DNA of 62,253 nucleotides from Legionellaceae bacterium. Its GTDB lineage: Bacteria > Pseudomonadota > Gammaproteobacteria > Legionellales > Legionellaceae. Shown piece after piece: positions 25,848 to 35,924 of this stretch. Within the stretch, counting starts at the first letter, position 1; each line of letters opens with the position of its first letter. A model generated the notes under the pieces. It searched no databases. It saw only the letters and a list, made by a program, of their open reading frames with translations, and was not told where the DNA came from. A program made the translations under genes and the position numbers. Location: assembly GCA_030148065.1 (NCBI GenBank), contig JASBUC010000024.1:1-62253 (forward strand). The letters run 5' to 3'.

Positions 25848-26669
25848 TTATTTTTGACAAAAAGAGCAAAAATTAGTTGTTCTACCAGCTTGTGTGAGAT
25901 TTTGTATGGGGGCTTTACAGATGAGGCACGGTTGTTTCGCGCGACCGTAAACGTTTAGTTTCTGGGCAAAATAGCCAGGTTGGCCATTTTGATTACTAAA
26001 GTCTTTGATGGTAGTTCCACCTTGCGCTATCGCCTCTCTTAATGTTTGTTTAATCGCATTGATAAGTTTTTTTATCTCTTGATCTGATAAGCTTTTCGCT
26101 TCCCTCAGCGGGGATATTTGGCATGAAAAAAGGGACTCTTGTGCGTAGATGTTCCCAACACCGACCACAATGCTATTGTCCATTAGCAGCGATTTAATCG
26201 GGGTAGAGCGATTTTGTAGTCTCTTTTTAAGGTAGGCGTCATTGAAGGCACGAGAGAGTGGTTCGGGGCCTAAATTTAGTAAGAAGGAGGGTAGTTGTTG
26301 TGGGGTATCATGGTAGAGAAAAAGGCCAAAGCGACGGGTGTCATTGTAATGTAACTGGGTGTTGCTGCTTAGGGTTATCAGAATGTGATCGTGCTTTTGA
26401 GGAAGCGGTTTCTTTGTGCCTTGATGAACGAAAAAGGTGCCAGTCATACCAAGGTGGCTAATAATAAGGCCTTGATCGAGTTCAAAGAGAAGATATTTTG
26501 CTCGTCGTCTCATAGAGACAATTTTTTTACCAATTAGGTTGTCTTGTAGATCGGTCTGCACTGGTTTTCGAAGCCTGTGTTCTCGGACCACCACTTTTTT
26601 TATGGTTTGTTGACTAAGAATGGGTGAGAGGCCTCGAAATATGGTCTCAACCTCTGGTAGTTCAGGCAT
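25848..26669 (-). CDS. mutM: formamidopyrimidine-DNA glycosylase
   Basis: This 273-residue base-excision repair enzyme removes 8-oxoguanine and formamidopyrimidines and nicks the abasic site. The N-terminus MPELPEVETI gives the catalytic proline and glutamate after Met removal. The intercalating and helix-two-turn-helix region VVGVGNIYAQESLF is intact. The C-terminal zinc finger (CLICKAPI, then CSFC) has all four cysteines. A small membrane protein gene lies 2 bases upstream and is probably co-transcribed. Confidence 0.95.
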   Translation of the reverse strand: MPELPEVETIFRGLSPILSQQTIKKVVVREHRLRKPVQTDLQDNLIGKKIVSMRRRAKYLLFELDQGLIISHLGMTGTFFVHQGTKKPLPQKHDHILITLSSNTQLHYNDTRRFGLFLYHDTPQQLPSFLLNLGPEPLSRAFNDAYLKKRLQNRSTPIKSLLMDNSIVVGVGNIYAQESLFSCQISPLREAKSLSDQEIKKLINAIKQTLREAIAQGGTTIKDFSNQNGQPGYFAQKLNVYGRAKQPCLICKAPIQNLTQAGRTTNFCSFCQK

Positions 26670-26671
26670 GG

Positions 26672-26899
26672 CTAAAAGACGTCGTCATGTTCAATGATCC
26701 GGCCATATTTTTTCTTCATTTTTTTAGGCCGCTTTTCAGGAAAGAGCTTGCTCTTAATGAAAAAGGCTCCCCAAGCAATGACACCAATTAAAGTGCCCCA
26801 GACAAGGATTTGGAATAACACAAACAACAAAGCAAAAAAGATAGCAATGGCAAAGCCCAGAGCGAGAAAAGGTGCAAAGGAGTCGAAAAATTTTTGCAT
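26672..26899 (-). CDS. small membrane protein of unknown function
   Basis: This 75-residue protein has a long hydrophobic stretch (about residues 9-48, probably two helices). A strongly basic segment follows (KSKLFPEKRPKKMKKKYGR), then a short acidic tail (EHDDVF). By the positive-inside rule the tail is cytoplasmic. It ends 2 bases before mutM on the same strand. No family is recognised. Confidence 0.55.
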   Translation of the reverse strand: MQKFFDSFAPFLALGFAIAIFFALLFVLFQILVWGTLIGVIAWGAFFIKSKLFPEKRPKKMKKKYGRIIEHDDVF

Positions 26900-26980
26900 A
26901 TGCGGACTTTAAAGACAGTAAGTTTGCCTCTTATACCCTAAATTGCTTGTTAAAAGCAAGAGAGAGTCCTCTTTAAAATG

Positions 26981-27370
26981 CTAGAAGTTAGGATCTAGAA
27001 CATGGTTCTGGGGCTGATAAGTTTCATACTGTTGCCTACTTTCTGCGTCATTGGTGTTTTGAGTCTTAAGTGGCTGTTTGCTAACCTGTTTTCTATGTAG
27101 GAGTTTGTCATGAGTGGGGGCTCTGGCAAAGAATAGCTTAACTGACAAAGGAAAGAGTGAAAAAATAGGCGCCTTGTGGGTCTTAGTTTCCGTCGGGCCT
27201 TGATAGGCACTGCGACAGTTAAGTGTAAAAGGGGACTCACTTAAATCATTTATAGGGGTAGTAGCCGCCTCTTTGTTAAACATCATGTGTTGCAGCATGG
27301 CGCCAAAGGCTTTTGATGAATTAGCCTTTGAGTCTTGTTGCGTTGCGGCCGCTGGTGTTTGTGGCATCAT
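26981..27370 (-). CDS. hypothetical protein downstream of ispB
   Basis: This 129-residue frame starts 10 bases after the ispB stop on the same strand. It is rich in Gln, Thr, Asn and Lys (TPAAATQQDSKANSSKAFG near the start, TQNTNDAESRQQYETYQPQ near the end). It has one weakly hydrophobic segment around IFSLFPLSVKLFFA and no signal peptide. Low complexity and lack of a recognisable domain leave the function open. A shorter overlapping frame exists, but this one is better placed for co-translation. Confidence 0.4.
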   Translation of the reverse strand: MMPQTPAAATQQDSKANSSKAFGAMLQHMMFNKEAATTPINDLSESPFTLNCRSAYQGPTETKTHKAPIFSLFPLSVKLFFARAPTHDKLLHRKQVSKQPLKTQNTNDAESRQQYETYQPQNHVLDPNF

Positions 27371-27380
27371 TGCTCCACGA

Positions 27381-28349
27381 CTAATGGTTTCGAGTCAAAG
27401 AAAAATCACACAAAGATTTAAGAGCACTCTTATAAGGGCTGTCGTCTAACGTCTCTAGCGCGGCCTTTGCAAGCTCGGACTCTTTCTTGGCAACCTCAAA
27501 AGCATAATTAATCGAGTTTGTTTCTTTTAAAATAGCAAGTACCTTATCAAACTCAATCGCATTTTCTTGGCGTAGGCAGCTATTAAGAAATTCAGCATCT
27601 GCTGCACTTGCATGCTTGCAGGCATGGATAAGAGGCAGAGTGGACTTTCCTTCGGCGAGATCGTCGCCAATGTTTTTACCTAATTTTGTTGGATTGGCAG
27701 TGTAGTCTAAAACATCATCAATAATTTGAAAGGCATTGCCAAGGTGAAGTCCGAAAGCCGCCATCTTTTTCTGGATCTCTTCAGAGCTTTTGGCAAGTTT
27801 TGAGCCGGTTTCTGCCGAGAGTGAAAACAAAAGAGAGGTTTTGTCTTTAATGATGCGAAAATAATCCGCTTCAGATAATAGGGTTCGAGCAAGCGTCAAT
27901 TGTCGAATTTCTCCTTCAACAATTTGCTCTATGGTTTTCACAAAAAGGGTGATGAGCTCAAGATCTGATGATGAGGTGATGATGAACATGGTTCGGGTAT
28001 ACAAGTAATCACCTGATAAAATCGCAGCTTTGTTACCAAATCGTGCGTTTGCAGTTTCAACACCTCGTCTTTTCGTTGATTCATCAATAACATCATCATG
28101 CAACAGAGTCGCCGTGTGCATAAACTCGATGGCAACGGCAAACGAGGCTCTATCAGTAACATCTGTTTGCCCACAAGCTTTTGCAATTAAAAGAAGAATC
28201 AGCGGACGTAATTGCTTGCCTTTTCGCAAAGTTAAGTTTTTTATAATCTCATAGACTAACGGAACTTCAGAATGGATGTTCTCAAGCATGAGCTGGTTAA
28301 CCAACTCAAGATCCGGCTCAACGAGCGCTTTAATAGGGGCCAGTTGCAT
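27381..28349 (-). CDS. ispB: polyprenyl (octaprenyl) diphosphate synthase
   Basis: This 322-residue trans-prenyltransferase makes the ubiquinone side chain. The first aspartate-rich motif is in LLHDDVIDESTKRRG, and the second in FQIIDDVLDYTANPTKLGKNIGDDL. The KQLRPLILLL helix and QLTLA stretch fit long-chain synthases. In many gammaproteobacteria ispB is divergent from rplU; here rplU lies 6 kb away. It diverges from the MFS transporter gene. Confidence 0.93.
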   Translation of the reverse strand: MQLAPIKALVEPDLELVNQLMLENIHSEVPLVYEIIKNLTLRKGKQLRPLILLLIAKACGQTDVTDRASFAVAIEFMHTATLLHDDVIDESTKRRGVETANARFGNKAAILSGDYLYTRTMFIITSSSDLELITLFVKTIEQIVEGEIRQLTLARTLLSEADYFRIIKDKTSLLFSLSAETGSKLAKSSEEIQKKMAAFGLHLGNAFQIIDDVLDYTANPTKLGKNIGDDLAEGKSTLPLIHACKHASAADAEFLNSCLRQENAIEFDKVLAILKETNSINYAFEVAKKESELAKAALETLDDSPYKSALKSLCDFSLTRNH

Positions 28350-28478
28350 TCATTTGCTCTTGTGAAATTTGGCTATCCTATGTGCTCAGCATACCCCTGT
28401 CAAGCGACTTACCATGGACTATTGATTCTAAGATGGCTATGCTCTTAAATATGATCCTTTTAGAATGATAGAGTTACT

Positions 28479-29723
28479 ATGGCCGAGCAGAATAAATCAA
28501 CCTCTCTCATCCCCCTTTTTCTAATCCTTTTTATTGATGGAATGGGCTTGGGGTTGTTGTTTCCAGTCTTAAACAGTTTGATTGTGGATGCTCATGAGAG
28601 TTTTTTACCAGCTCGCTACAGCTTGGCAGACAGAGAGCTCCTCTATGGTGCAACCATCGGAGTGTTCATGATTTGTTGGTTCTTTGGCGCCACAATTTTA
28701 GGAGATCTCTCAGATAACATTGGTCGAAAAAAGTCACTTTTGATTTGTTTAACAGGCACCTTCCTGGGCTATGTGCTCTCAGCGTTGTCAATTATTTTGG
28801 GACAGTTTCCGCTACTAGTGATTGGGCGGGTCATCGCAGGCTTCACTGCAGGCAGTCAACCGATTGCACAGGCTGCAATCATTGATGTCAGCAAAGGGGA
28901 TAACAGTGTTAAAAATCTAGGCTTTATTCTCTTGGCCGTTTCTTTGGGGTTTATTGCTGGGCCAATCATCGGGGGGATTTTATCTGATCATGAGTTGTAT
29001 TTCCGACTTAATTTCGCAACCCCTTTTTATTTTGCAGCGATGTTATCACTGATTAACATCTTCTTATTGCAGAGCTTCTTTCATGAAACATTGGCCGCTC
29101 CTGAGAAGAAAATAAGCATTAAGTTTTCTCATGCCCTTAAGCTTTTTATTAGCGCCTTTCGCCATAAGGCAATTAGCAGCTATTCTGTCGTCTTCTTAAT
29201 GTTCATTTTTGGTTGGAGTACTTATTTCTCCTTCATCTCCATGTATTTATTCCAGGTTTATCAATACACAACGTTGGATAACTCTCTGTTTCTTGGCGTG
29301 ATGGGGCTTGGTTTTATGGCTGGGAGTTTCATTGGGGTTAATTATTTTGCCATGTACTATCGTTTGGATAAAGTCATCATCGCATCCCTCTCACTTTGCT
29401 CCGCGGCGGTTTTAATAACGCTAGGCACTCAACCTGTTTGGATTTCTTGGGTTGCAACCTTCTTCATTGGTGCTGGGGTTTGTACCGCCTATTCCATATT
29501 ACTAGTTATTTTTTCAAACTTAGTGAGTGAGAAAGAACAAGGCTGGGTGATGGGGGTGACAGGCTCTATTATGGCGCTTTGTTTTGGCGTTACGGACTTT
29601 TTTACAGGTTATGTTGCTCGAGTGGGGGCCGATACGCCCATTGCGTTATCAGCCTTAGGTTTGGTGATAACCACTCTTTTATATGCGCTATTACGATATC
29701 GGGTGGCACAATCATTGAAATAA
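28479..29723 (+). CDS. MFS transporter
   Basis: This 414-residue major facilitator has about 12 membrane helices. The loop 2-3 motif is LGDLSDNIGRKKSLL near residue 80. The motif-C-like stretch ISLGFIAGPIIGG appears in helix 5 as VSLGFIAGPIIGGIL. N-terminal LFLILFIDGMGLGLLFPVL is like the DHA1 drug:H+ antiporter or tetracycline-resistance-like group. Similar transporters are numerous in Legionella. The substrate is unknown. The promoter must lie in the 130 bases shared with the divergent ispB. Confidence 0.88.
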   Translation: MAEQNKSTSLIPLFLILFIDGMGLGLLFPVLNSLIVDAHESFLPARYSLADRELLYGATIGVFMICWFFGATILGDLSDNIGRKKSLLICLTGTFLGYVLSALSIILGQFPLLVIGRVIAGFTAGSQPIAQAAIIDVSKGDNSVKNLGFILLAVSLGFIAGPIIGGILSDHELYFRLNFATPFYFAAMLSLINIFLLQSFFHETLAAPEKKISIKFSHALKLFISAFRHKAISSYSVVFLMFIFGWSTYFSFISMYLFQVYQYTTLDNSLFLGVMGLGFMAGSFIGVNYFAMYYRLDKVIIASLSLCSAAVLITLGTQPVWISWVATFFIGAGVCTAYSILLVIFSNLVSEKEQGWVMGVTGSIMALCFGVTDFFTGYVARVGADTPIALSALGLVITTLLYALLRYRVAQSLK

Positions 29724-29731
29724 AAAGAGGT

Positions 29732-29814
29732 GGGCTGCAACCTGAGTGATCGACTCAAAATCCTCCCTTGAGCGGGGTTCGTATTATGAGTCGATTATTC
29801 AGAGTATCCAGCCC
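29732..29814. repeat. inverted repeat between convergent genes
   Basis: Outer arms GGGCTG (29732-29737) and CAGCCC (29809-29814) and inner arms ATCGACTCA (29749-29757) and TGAGTCGAT (29787-29795) make a stem of over 20 pairs between the ends of the MFS gene and the converging large membrane protein gene. It lacks T-runs. It may be a bidirectional terminator or the remnant of a palindromic element. Confidence 0.5.
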
Positions 29815-29831
29815 TTGTTGGTGGCTCATGT

Positions 29832-31196
29832 TTATGGGCTCATTTTTGTCAGTGGGGGCGCACTGGGGGTTTGAAAAGAGCTGTTTGTGTAACTAACTTC
29901 TGTTGCTGTGGTGACAGGGGCATTTTTATCAAAACTGGGGTGAGACTCATCGACCACTTGCACCATTTCCGCAAAGGGTATTTCATCAAAGCCAGCGGCT
30001 TGGGGTTTTTGCAGTTCTTGAGTATAGTCATCGACCAGCTTAAAGGCTTGTTTGCCCACCACCAGGGTTGCGACTTTAATCTGACCACTTTTTAGCATGC
30101 GCAATGTGTCAATAATCTGGCCTCGGCGTTTGTTTCCATCAGACCAAAAATTCATGGCATAGGCGGTGGTGTTTTTCATCTCAATTGCCAGCGCTCGTAT
30201 GGCTTCGTTGACTTTCTCAGGACTAAACCCTTTCACTTTTAGGTGACTGCTCTCACTCTCGCTTAATTGGAATCGGCCATCACCTTCTATTTGGCTCTCA
30301 AGAGTCGATTTTTGCAGTGCATTTAAAGGAATGTAGGCAAGGCTTCCCAAGATGATGGCGCCAGCAATGGCACAAAAGACGGGGTTGGCAACGGCGGCAG
30401 CAGCAAGGCTAAGGCCTGCAATGCTACCAAGTCCTGCGCTGCTGGTGACCAGCCCAAGTTTTAATAAATTTGTGCCTAAGTGCTCACCATGCACAACTTC
30501 ATCTAAGGTTCTTAGTGTATGAACCGTACCATAGACGGCTGCAGCTGCGGCGACCGCGGCGACCATTAAGTAGAAAAGAGCAGAGGCACCATCATCGTCT
30601 TTTGATTTCTTGCTTGCGTGCTGCTCTGGAAAACTTGGGTACCAAGGCTCAACGTGAGCTCGGTGATAGGGGGGAAGAGGCCTGTAACCGAACGAGCGAT
30701 GAGAGTCTAAAATGGCATTCCAGATAAACATGTCACGCCAAAATGTATCTCGTTCGTAGACGTAATGCACGTGATGTACGGTTCGTGGCTGGCGGTTCTC
30801 GCTAGGCAGCGAAAAATTATTTCGTCGAAAGCTTGGGCTCTCACCGTGCATCAATCCAATACGGTATCCTTCTCGCATTGCTTCTAGATGGACTTCGATA
30901 GCGGCAAGCAGAATTCTTTGATCGTCTATTTGAAAAGGGGGGGCGGGAACCAATGCTTGGCCCATTAAGTTTGAAGCAGCAGAGTTTAGTCTCTCTAACC
31001 CGGCTCGTGGGTTGTCATTAAGATCTAGCAAATTCCTATGGCAGGCTTCAATCAGGATGTTTAAGGTCTCAATCGGAAAGGCCAGGTTTTGGCGATCTTG
31101 CCATTGATGAGAAAAATAATCGGTAATTTTTTTAGGGATCTGCTCAATAATATCCGTATACTCAGGTTGGCTAAAATTTGCTGCAAAACTTGGCAT
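29832..31196 (-). CDS. large protein with central membrane hairpin, possible secreted effector
   Basis: This 454-residue protein has no signal peptide. Residues 1-200 are soluble with many aromatic residues. A basic-acidic linker (HASKKSKDDDG) precedes two hydrophobic segments (about 205-230, ALFYLMVAAVAAAAAVYG, and about 250-290). The C-terminal 160 residues are soluble with a winged, charge-rich character, ending SAPPLTKMSP. This arrangement of a soluble N-domain, paired helices and a small polar C-terminus is common among uncharacterised Legionella proteins, some of them Dot/Icm substrates. No enzymatic motif is recognised. Effector status is a guess from context. Confidence 0.6.
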   Translation of the reverse strand: MPSFAANFSQPEYTDIIEQIPKKITDYFSHQWQDRQNLAFPIETLNILIEACHRNLLDLNDNPRAGLERLNSAASNLMGQALVPAPPFQIDDQRILLAAIEVHLEAMREGYRIGLMHGESPSFRRNNFSLPSENRQPRTVHHVHYVYERDTFWRDMFIWNAILDSHRSFGYRPLPPYHRAHVEPWYPSFPEQHASKKSKDDDGASALFYLMVAAVAAAAAVYGTVHTLRTLDEVVHGEHLGTNLLKLGLVTSSAGLGSIAGLSLAAAAVANPVFCAIAGAIILGSLAYIPLNALQKSTLESQIEGDGRFQLSESESSHLKVKGFSPEKVNEAIRALAIEMKNTTAYAMNFWSDGNKRRGQIIDTLRMLKSGQIKVATLVVGKQAFKLVDDYTQELQKPQAAGFDEIPFAEMVQVVDESHPSFDKNAPVTTATEVSYTNSSFQTPSAPPLTKMSP

Positions 31197-31344
31197 AATT
31201 GGTTCTCCAAATAGTAGACCCGGCGACTATATCAGTCATCTCTTTCCAAGTCCTTAAGGCAACCTTAACAGCAAAAAAATGAACCAAATCAGATGCTTTA
31301 CTGACACTTTCAAAGGTGATGTCTTTAAAATAAACAGCGATAAC

Positions 31345-31446
31345 TTGGTGGGTGGTGCGGGCTTGATAAAAGTGTCGCGGCCAGGGATGGCAAGTAGCGT
31401 CAAAGGCAGGAAGCCTGTCTTTTATCAAACCCGCACCACCTGCCAA
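31345..31446. mobile_element. palindromic MITE-like element B
   Basis: Imperfect 28-bp terminal inverted repeats (31345-31372 and 31419-31446, three mismatches) begin TTGG and end CCAA. They share the core GGTGGTGCGGG/CCCGCACCACC. The 46-base interior has a short GCAGGAAGCCTG hairpin. The element lies between ychF and the large membrane protein gene, both minus. It has no coding capacity. Its ends differ from the elements at 11427 and 46425, so it belongs to a separate family. No clear target duplication is seen. Confidence 0.55.
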
Positions 31447-31454
31447 TTTATTCC

Positions 31455-32546
31455 TTATACATTAAAACGAAAATGCATCACATCCCCATCCACTACGATG
31501 TACTCTTTCCCTTCAAGCCGCATCTTCCCAGCATCCTTACACCCTTGTTCACCTCCATGTTCAATGTAATCTTGGTAGGCAATGACCTCAGCTCGAATAA
31601 AGCCTTTTTCAAAATCAGTGTGAATGACGCTGGCAGCCTGTGGTGCGCTCATGCCGGCTCGTATGGTCCAAGCACGAACTTCCTTTTTGCCGGCTGTAAA
31701 ATACGTTTGTAGGCCAAGAAGTTCATAGCCTGCTTTAATGACTCGATCAAGGCCACTTTCAGTGAGATTTAAATCTTCTAAGAAGCTTTGTCGCTCGTCT
31801 TCATCGAGTTCAACAATTTCGGCTTCGAGTGAGGCACAAATAGCAACCAGTTTTGCGCCTTCTTTGTCGGCAATGGCTTGTACGACCTCAAGATGAGGGT
31901 TGTTTTCAAAACCAGATTCGTCAACGTTAGCTATGTAAAGGGTTGGTTTGTTGGTTAGTAGTTGCAAGCGTTTGATGGCTTGTTTTTCATCATCGCTTAA
32001 CTCGAGGGTGCGAATGGGCTCGCCAGTGTCGAGATGCGCTTTTAATTTTTCTAAGACATCTTGCTCTTTTAGGGCATCTTTATTGCCAGATTTGGTTAGT
32101 TTTGCCACTCGTAGCAGTGATTTTTCAACGGTGTCGAGATCAGCAAGAGCAAGCTCTGTATTAATCGTTTCAATGTCCGATTGAGGGTTAATTTTACCAT
32201 CAACGTGCACCACATCATCGTCTTCAAAGCAGCGTACCACGTGTGCTATGGCTTCAGTCTCTCGAATGTTGGCTAAAAATTTATTACCTAAGCCTTCGCC
32301 AGTTGACGCGCCCTTTACTAGGCCTGCAATGTCTACAAATTGCATCGAAGTAGGAATGACTTTCTCTGGCAGGACCAGGCTTGCCAATTTATCCAGTCGG
32401 CTGTCAGGTAAGGCAACCACGCCGACATTAGGTTCAATGGTACAAAATGGATAGTTGGCGGCTTCGATGCCTGCTTTGGTGAGCACGTTAAAAAGGGTTG
32501 ATTTACCAACATTTGGTAAACCGACAATTCCGCATTTAAATCCCAT
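31455..32546 (-). CDS. ychF: redox-regulated ATPase YchF (OLA1 family)
   Basis: This 363-residue Obg-related P-loop protein prefers ATP. Walker A is [10 protein letters not shown] (residues 8-17). Switch-like [25 protein letters not shown] follows, then the NVDE-type specificity motif IANVDESG in place of NKxD. The C-terminal TGS domain runs from about 280 ([14 protein letters not shown]) to the end. YchF binds ribosomes and affects translation initiation and oxidative stress responses. It lies 20 bases after pth, the usual pairing. Confidence 0.95.
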   Translation of the reverse strand: MGFKCGIVGLPNVGKSTLFNVLTKAGIEAANYPFCTIEPNVGVVALPDSRLDKLASLVLPEKVIPTSMQFVDIAGLVKGASTGEGLGNKFLANIRETEAIAHVVRCFEDDDVVHVDGKINPQSDIETINTELALADLDTVEKSLLRVAKLTKSGNKDALKEQDVLEKLKAHLDTGEPIRTLELSDDEKQAIKRLQLLTNKPTLYIANVDESGFENNPHLEVVQAIADKEGAKLVAICASLEAEIVELDEDERQSFLEDLNLTESGLDRVIKAGYELLGLQTYFTAGKKEVRAWTIRAGMSAPQAASVIHTDFEKGFIRAEVIAYQDYIEHGGEQGCKDAGKMRLEGKEYIVVDGDVMHFRFNV

Positions 32547-32566
32547 AGGTATACTCTCTTGCTTAC

Positions 32567-33142
32567 TTAGCTGTGTAGGGTTTGCATGGCTTTTTGTAAT
32601 TCACCAGCAAAGAGTTCGTCAGTAATCGTTAGTGCACGATCAATGGCATTGAGAATGGCAATGTGCTCCTCTTTGGAGGGGGCATGTAGCACAAAGTCAT
32701 GCACCTTATCTCGATGACCAGGATGACCAATGCCTAAGCGCAGTCTCAAAAAGTGGTTGCTGCTCAAGCGGTTAATAATATCTCTCAAGCCATTGTGGCC
32801 ACCATGACCACCGCCATTTTTTAGTTTGACCACACCAGGCTCTAAGTCTAGTTCATCGTGGCAGACTAAAATGGTCTCTGGGGGGAGCTTATAGAATTTT
32901 GCCAAGCTTTGTAGGGCTTGACCGCTTAGATTCATGAAGGTGGTCGGCTCTAATAGCCAGACGCCATTTGGTAATTTACAGGTTTTGCCAAAAAACTTTT
33001 TATCTTCTTTAAGATTTTGGCCAAAGGAGGCTGCTAGGGTCTGAACAAACCAGGCCCCAGCATTATGTCTGGTTGTTTGATAGGCGCTCCCGGGGTTTCC
33101 GAGACCAACGATTAGCTTTACCTTATCTCCCATCAAACGCAT
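32567..33142 (-). CDS. pth: peptidyl-tRNA hydrolase
   Basis: This enzyme of about 190 residues recycles peptidyl-tRNAs released by stalled ribosomes. [23 protein letters not shown] holds the catalytic histidine and asparagine. [22 protein letters not shown] and [13 protein letters not shown] are all diagnostic. Starts at 33142 (MRLMGDK) and 33133 (MGDK) are both possible; the ribosome binding site does not decide. It lies in the rplY-pth-ychF operon, 19 bases after rplY. Confidence 0.95.
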   Translation of the reverse strand: MRLMGDKVKLIVGLGNPGSAYQTTRHNAGAWFVQTLAASFGQNLKEDKKFFGKTCKLPNGVWLLEPTTFMNLSGQALQSLAKFYKLPPETILVCHDELDLEPGVVKLKNGGGHGGHNGLRDIINRLSSNHFLRLRLGIGHPGHRDKVHDFVLHAPSKEEHIAILNAIDRALTITDELFAGELQKAMQTLHS

Positions 33143-33161
33143 CCATATTTCTGAGTATTGT

Positions 33162-33803
33162 CTACTCTTCTTCTTTCTTGTCTTCTACCACTGGTGCTGC
33201 GACGTCTTCTTCTGCATCGTCTTTCTTCTTGCTGGCATGAATGGCAACAACTGGAAGATCACGATCTTTGTCTGAAGCATCTGCGGTTAAAGAAACGCCT
33301 TTAGGCAACTTAAGGTCAGATAAATGCCAAGTTTGCTCTAGATCCAACTCTGCCACATCAACGTCAATGTGAGCTGGAAGGTCTTTTACTTTACAGCTAA
33401 CTTCAACCTCAGTAAGAGAGTGAGAAAGAAGACCACCTAATTTAACCCCTTTTGAACTTTCTTCATTTAGGAAGGTCAGAGGGACGGTCTTAGTAATGGT
33501 TTCACTAGCGCTGACACGTAGAAAATCCATATGTATGATAATTGGACGGAAAGGGTGTCTTTGTAATGACTTAAGAATCACGGTTTCTTTTTTCTTACCG
33601 ACCATCAGATTGAACACTGAGGAGTGGAAGCTTTCACTCTCTAAGGCTTTGATGACTTTGTTGTGGGCACAGGTCACTGCCTGTGGTTCTGCTTTTCCAC
33701 CATAGATGATGGCAGGAACACCATTGTTGTGACGTAGGCGGCGGCTCGCACCTTTCCCCATGTCTTCACGTTTTGTGGCTTCCAGAGTGAATACTTCGCT
33801 CAT
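33162..33803 (-). CDS. rplY: 50S ribosomal protein L25/CTC
   Basis: Read from 33803 (MSEVFTLEATKRED), this is the long CTC form of about 213 residues. The N-terminal 5S rRNA-binding L25 domain (about 1-95, with GKGASRRLRHNNGVPAIIYGG) is followed by the TL5-like C-terminal beta domain. The tail is acidic and basic, rich in Lys and Glu, ending VVEDKKEEE. The longer upstream frame is not typical. The 315 bases up to rplU (33804-34118) hold the two divergent leaders and no gene. Confidence 0.94.
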   Translation of the reverse strand: MSEVFTLEATKREDMGKGASRRLRHNNGVPAIIYGGKAEPQAVTCAHNKVIKALESESFHSSVFNLMVGKKKETVILKSLQRHPFRPIIIHMDFLRVSASETITKTVPLTFLNEESSKGVKLGGLLSHSLTEVEVSCKVKDLPAHIDVDVAELDLEQTWHLSDLKLPKGVSLTADASDKDRDLPVVAIHASKKKDDAEEDVAAPVVEDKKEEE

Positions 33804-34054
33804 GCTTGGATCTCCAATTGTTTGAGATAATTTTAAAATGTGTTTGGAAAGTTTTGCGACCAAACCTCCAAATCGGGGGCAAATTATACATGTTTTGCCA
33901 AGATGGTTAAATAAAAACTTGAAGGAATATGAAAGATTTCATAAAATACCCTACTTTGTTTAGGACTAAAGTCGAACCAAAAAAGTATAACCCACGGTTC
34001 AGTAAGCGCGTATTCGGGGTTGTTTGTTTAAAAAAGACAAATAAATTCAATAAG

Positions 34055-34085
34055 TTGAAACATAGGGTTTAAGCAAACGTTTCAA
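34055..34085 (+). promoter_or_regulatory. inverted repeat in rplU leader
   Basis: Arms TTGAAAC (34055-34061) and GTTTCAA (34079-34085) are separated by 17 bases, 34 bases upstream of the rplU start codon. It could be an operator or a structured leader for the rplU-rpmA operon. A TTGACA follows at 34089, but it is too near the start codon to be a normal -35 element. Confidence 0.25.
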
Positions 34086-34118
34086 GGCTTGACAGTCATA
34101 GTTTGGAGTTTAAATAAG

Positions 34119-34430
34119 ATGTATGCGGTGATACAAAGCGGTGGTAAGCAGTACAAAGTTGAAGAAGGTCAACAACTAAAAGTTGAAAAACTCGATGCAG
34201 ACGTTGGTGGCGAGATTCAATTTGATAAAGTTATGATGGTTGCAAATGGCGATGACTTAACAATTGGTACTCCAGAAGTAGAAGGTGCGGTTGTTAAGGC
34301 TGAAATTGTTAGCCATGGTCGTCAAGCAAAGGTTAAGATATTGAAGTTTCGTCGTCGTAAGCATCACATGAAGCGACAAGGACACAGACAATATTGCACT
34401 ACAGTTAAGATTACTAAAATCAGCAAGTAG
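34119..34430 (+). CDS. rplU: 50S ribosomal protein L21
   Basis: I take the ATG at 34119 ([17 protein letters not shown]), giving 103 residues, because the family begins MYAVI. The ten extra residues of the longer frame have no counterpart. The C-terminal [21 protein letters not shown] matches the L21 signature. It is the first gene of the rplU-rpmA pair, followed 34 bases later by L27. Confidence 0.96.
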   Translation: MYAVIQSGGKQYKVEEGQQLKVEKLDADVGGEIQFDKVMMVANGDDLTIGTPEVEGAVVKAEIVSHGRQAKVKILKFRRRKHHMKRQGHRQYCTTVKITKISK

Positions 34431-34464
34431 TAATTAGGTTAAATGGTTTAGGAGTAATTAAGTA

Positions 34465-34737
34465 ATGGCTCATAAGAAAGCAGGTGGTAGTACCCGTAAC
34501 GGTCGCGATTCGAATCCAAAGTATCTCGGTGTTAAGCGCTACGGCGGTCAACGTGTTAATGCAGGCACGATCATTGTTCGCCAAAGAGGTACTAAGTTCC
34601 ATGCCGGCATGAATGTTGGAATTGGAAAAGATCATACCTTGTTCGCTTTGGTAACAGGTACGGTGAAATTTGTTAAAAAAGGCGCTCAAAGTCGCCGATA
34701 CGTTGAAATTGAGAAAATCTCAGAAGATGCTGCATAG
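34465..34737 (+). CDS. rpmA: 50S ribosomal protein L27
   Basis: This 90-residue protein starts [16 protein letters not shown], the conserved L27 N-terminus that reaches the peptidyl transferase centre. It continues with [11 protein letters not shown] and [16 protein letters not shown]. No N-terminal extension of the Firmicute cleaved type is present. A strong terminator follows at once, so obgE is probably transcribed partly by read-through or from its own promoter. Confidence 0.97.
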   Translation: MAHKKAGGSTRNGRDSNPKYLGVKRYGGQRVNAGTIIVRQRGTKFHAGMNVGIGKDHTLFALVTGTVKFVKKGAQSRRYVEIEKISEDAA

Positions 34738-34751
34738 CACAACTGAGGTTT

Positions 34752-34779
34752 AAAAAACCCCGCATTGTCGGGGTTTTTT
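34752..34779 (+). terminator. intrinsic terminator after rpmA
   Basis: AAAAAACCCC and GGGGTTTTTT form a 10-bp stem with an 8-base loop. The stem ends in six T, the classic shape. It lies between rpmA and obgE, only 18 bases before the obgE start, and the A-rich side may also terminate transcription from the other strand. Confidence 0.9.
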
Positions 34780-34794
34780 GTATGTGGAAGGTAA

Positions 34795-35814
<1,020 letters not shown>

Positions 35815-35924
35815 AACTACTTGCAGTCTTAACAGATTCGAATAAGATGACCAAAGCTTCGCAAGCTCATTTATCATCATTGGTATAGAACAAATAAAGG
35901 AATTGTTATCAAAGGAGAGTAAAA

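Noticed and set aside
31171-31569. Frames on both strands around 31171-31569
   Set aside because: They run through the palindromic element and into ychF and gain their length from the inverted repeats.
34089-34117. TTGACA promoter immediately upstream of rplU
   Set aside because: A -10 element at normal spacing would fall on the start codon, leaving no room for a leader with a ribosome binding site.
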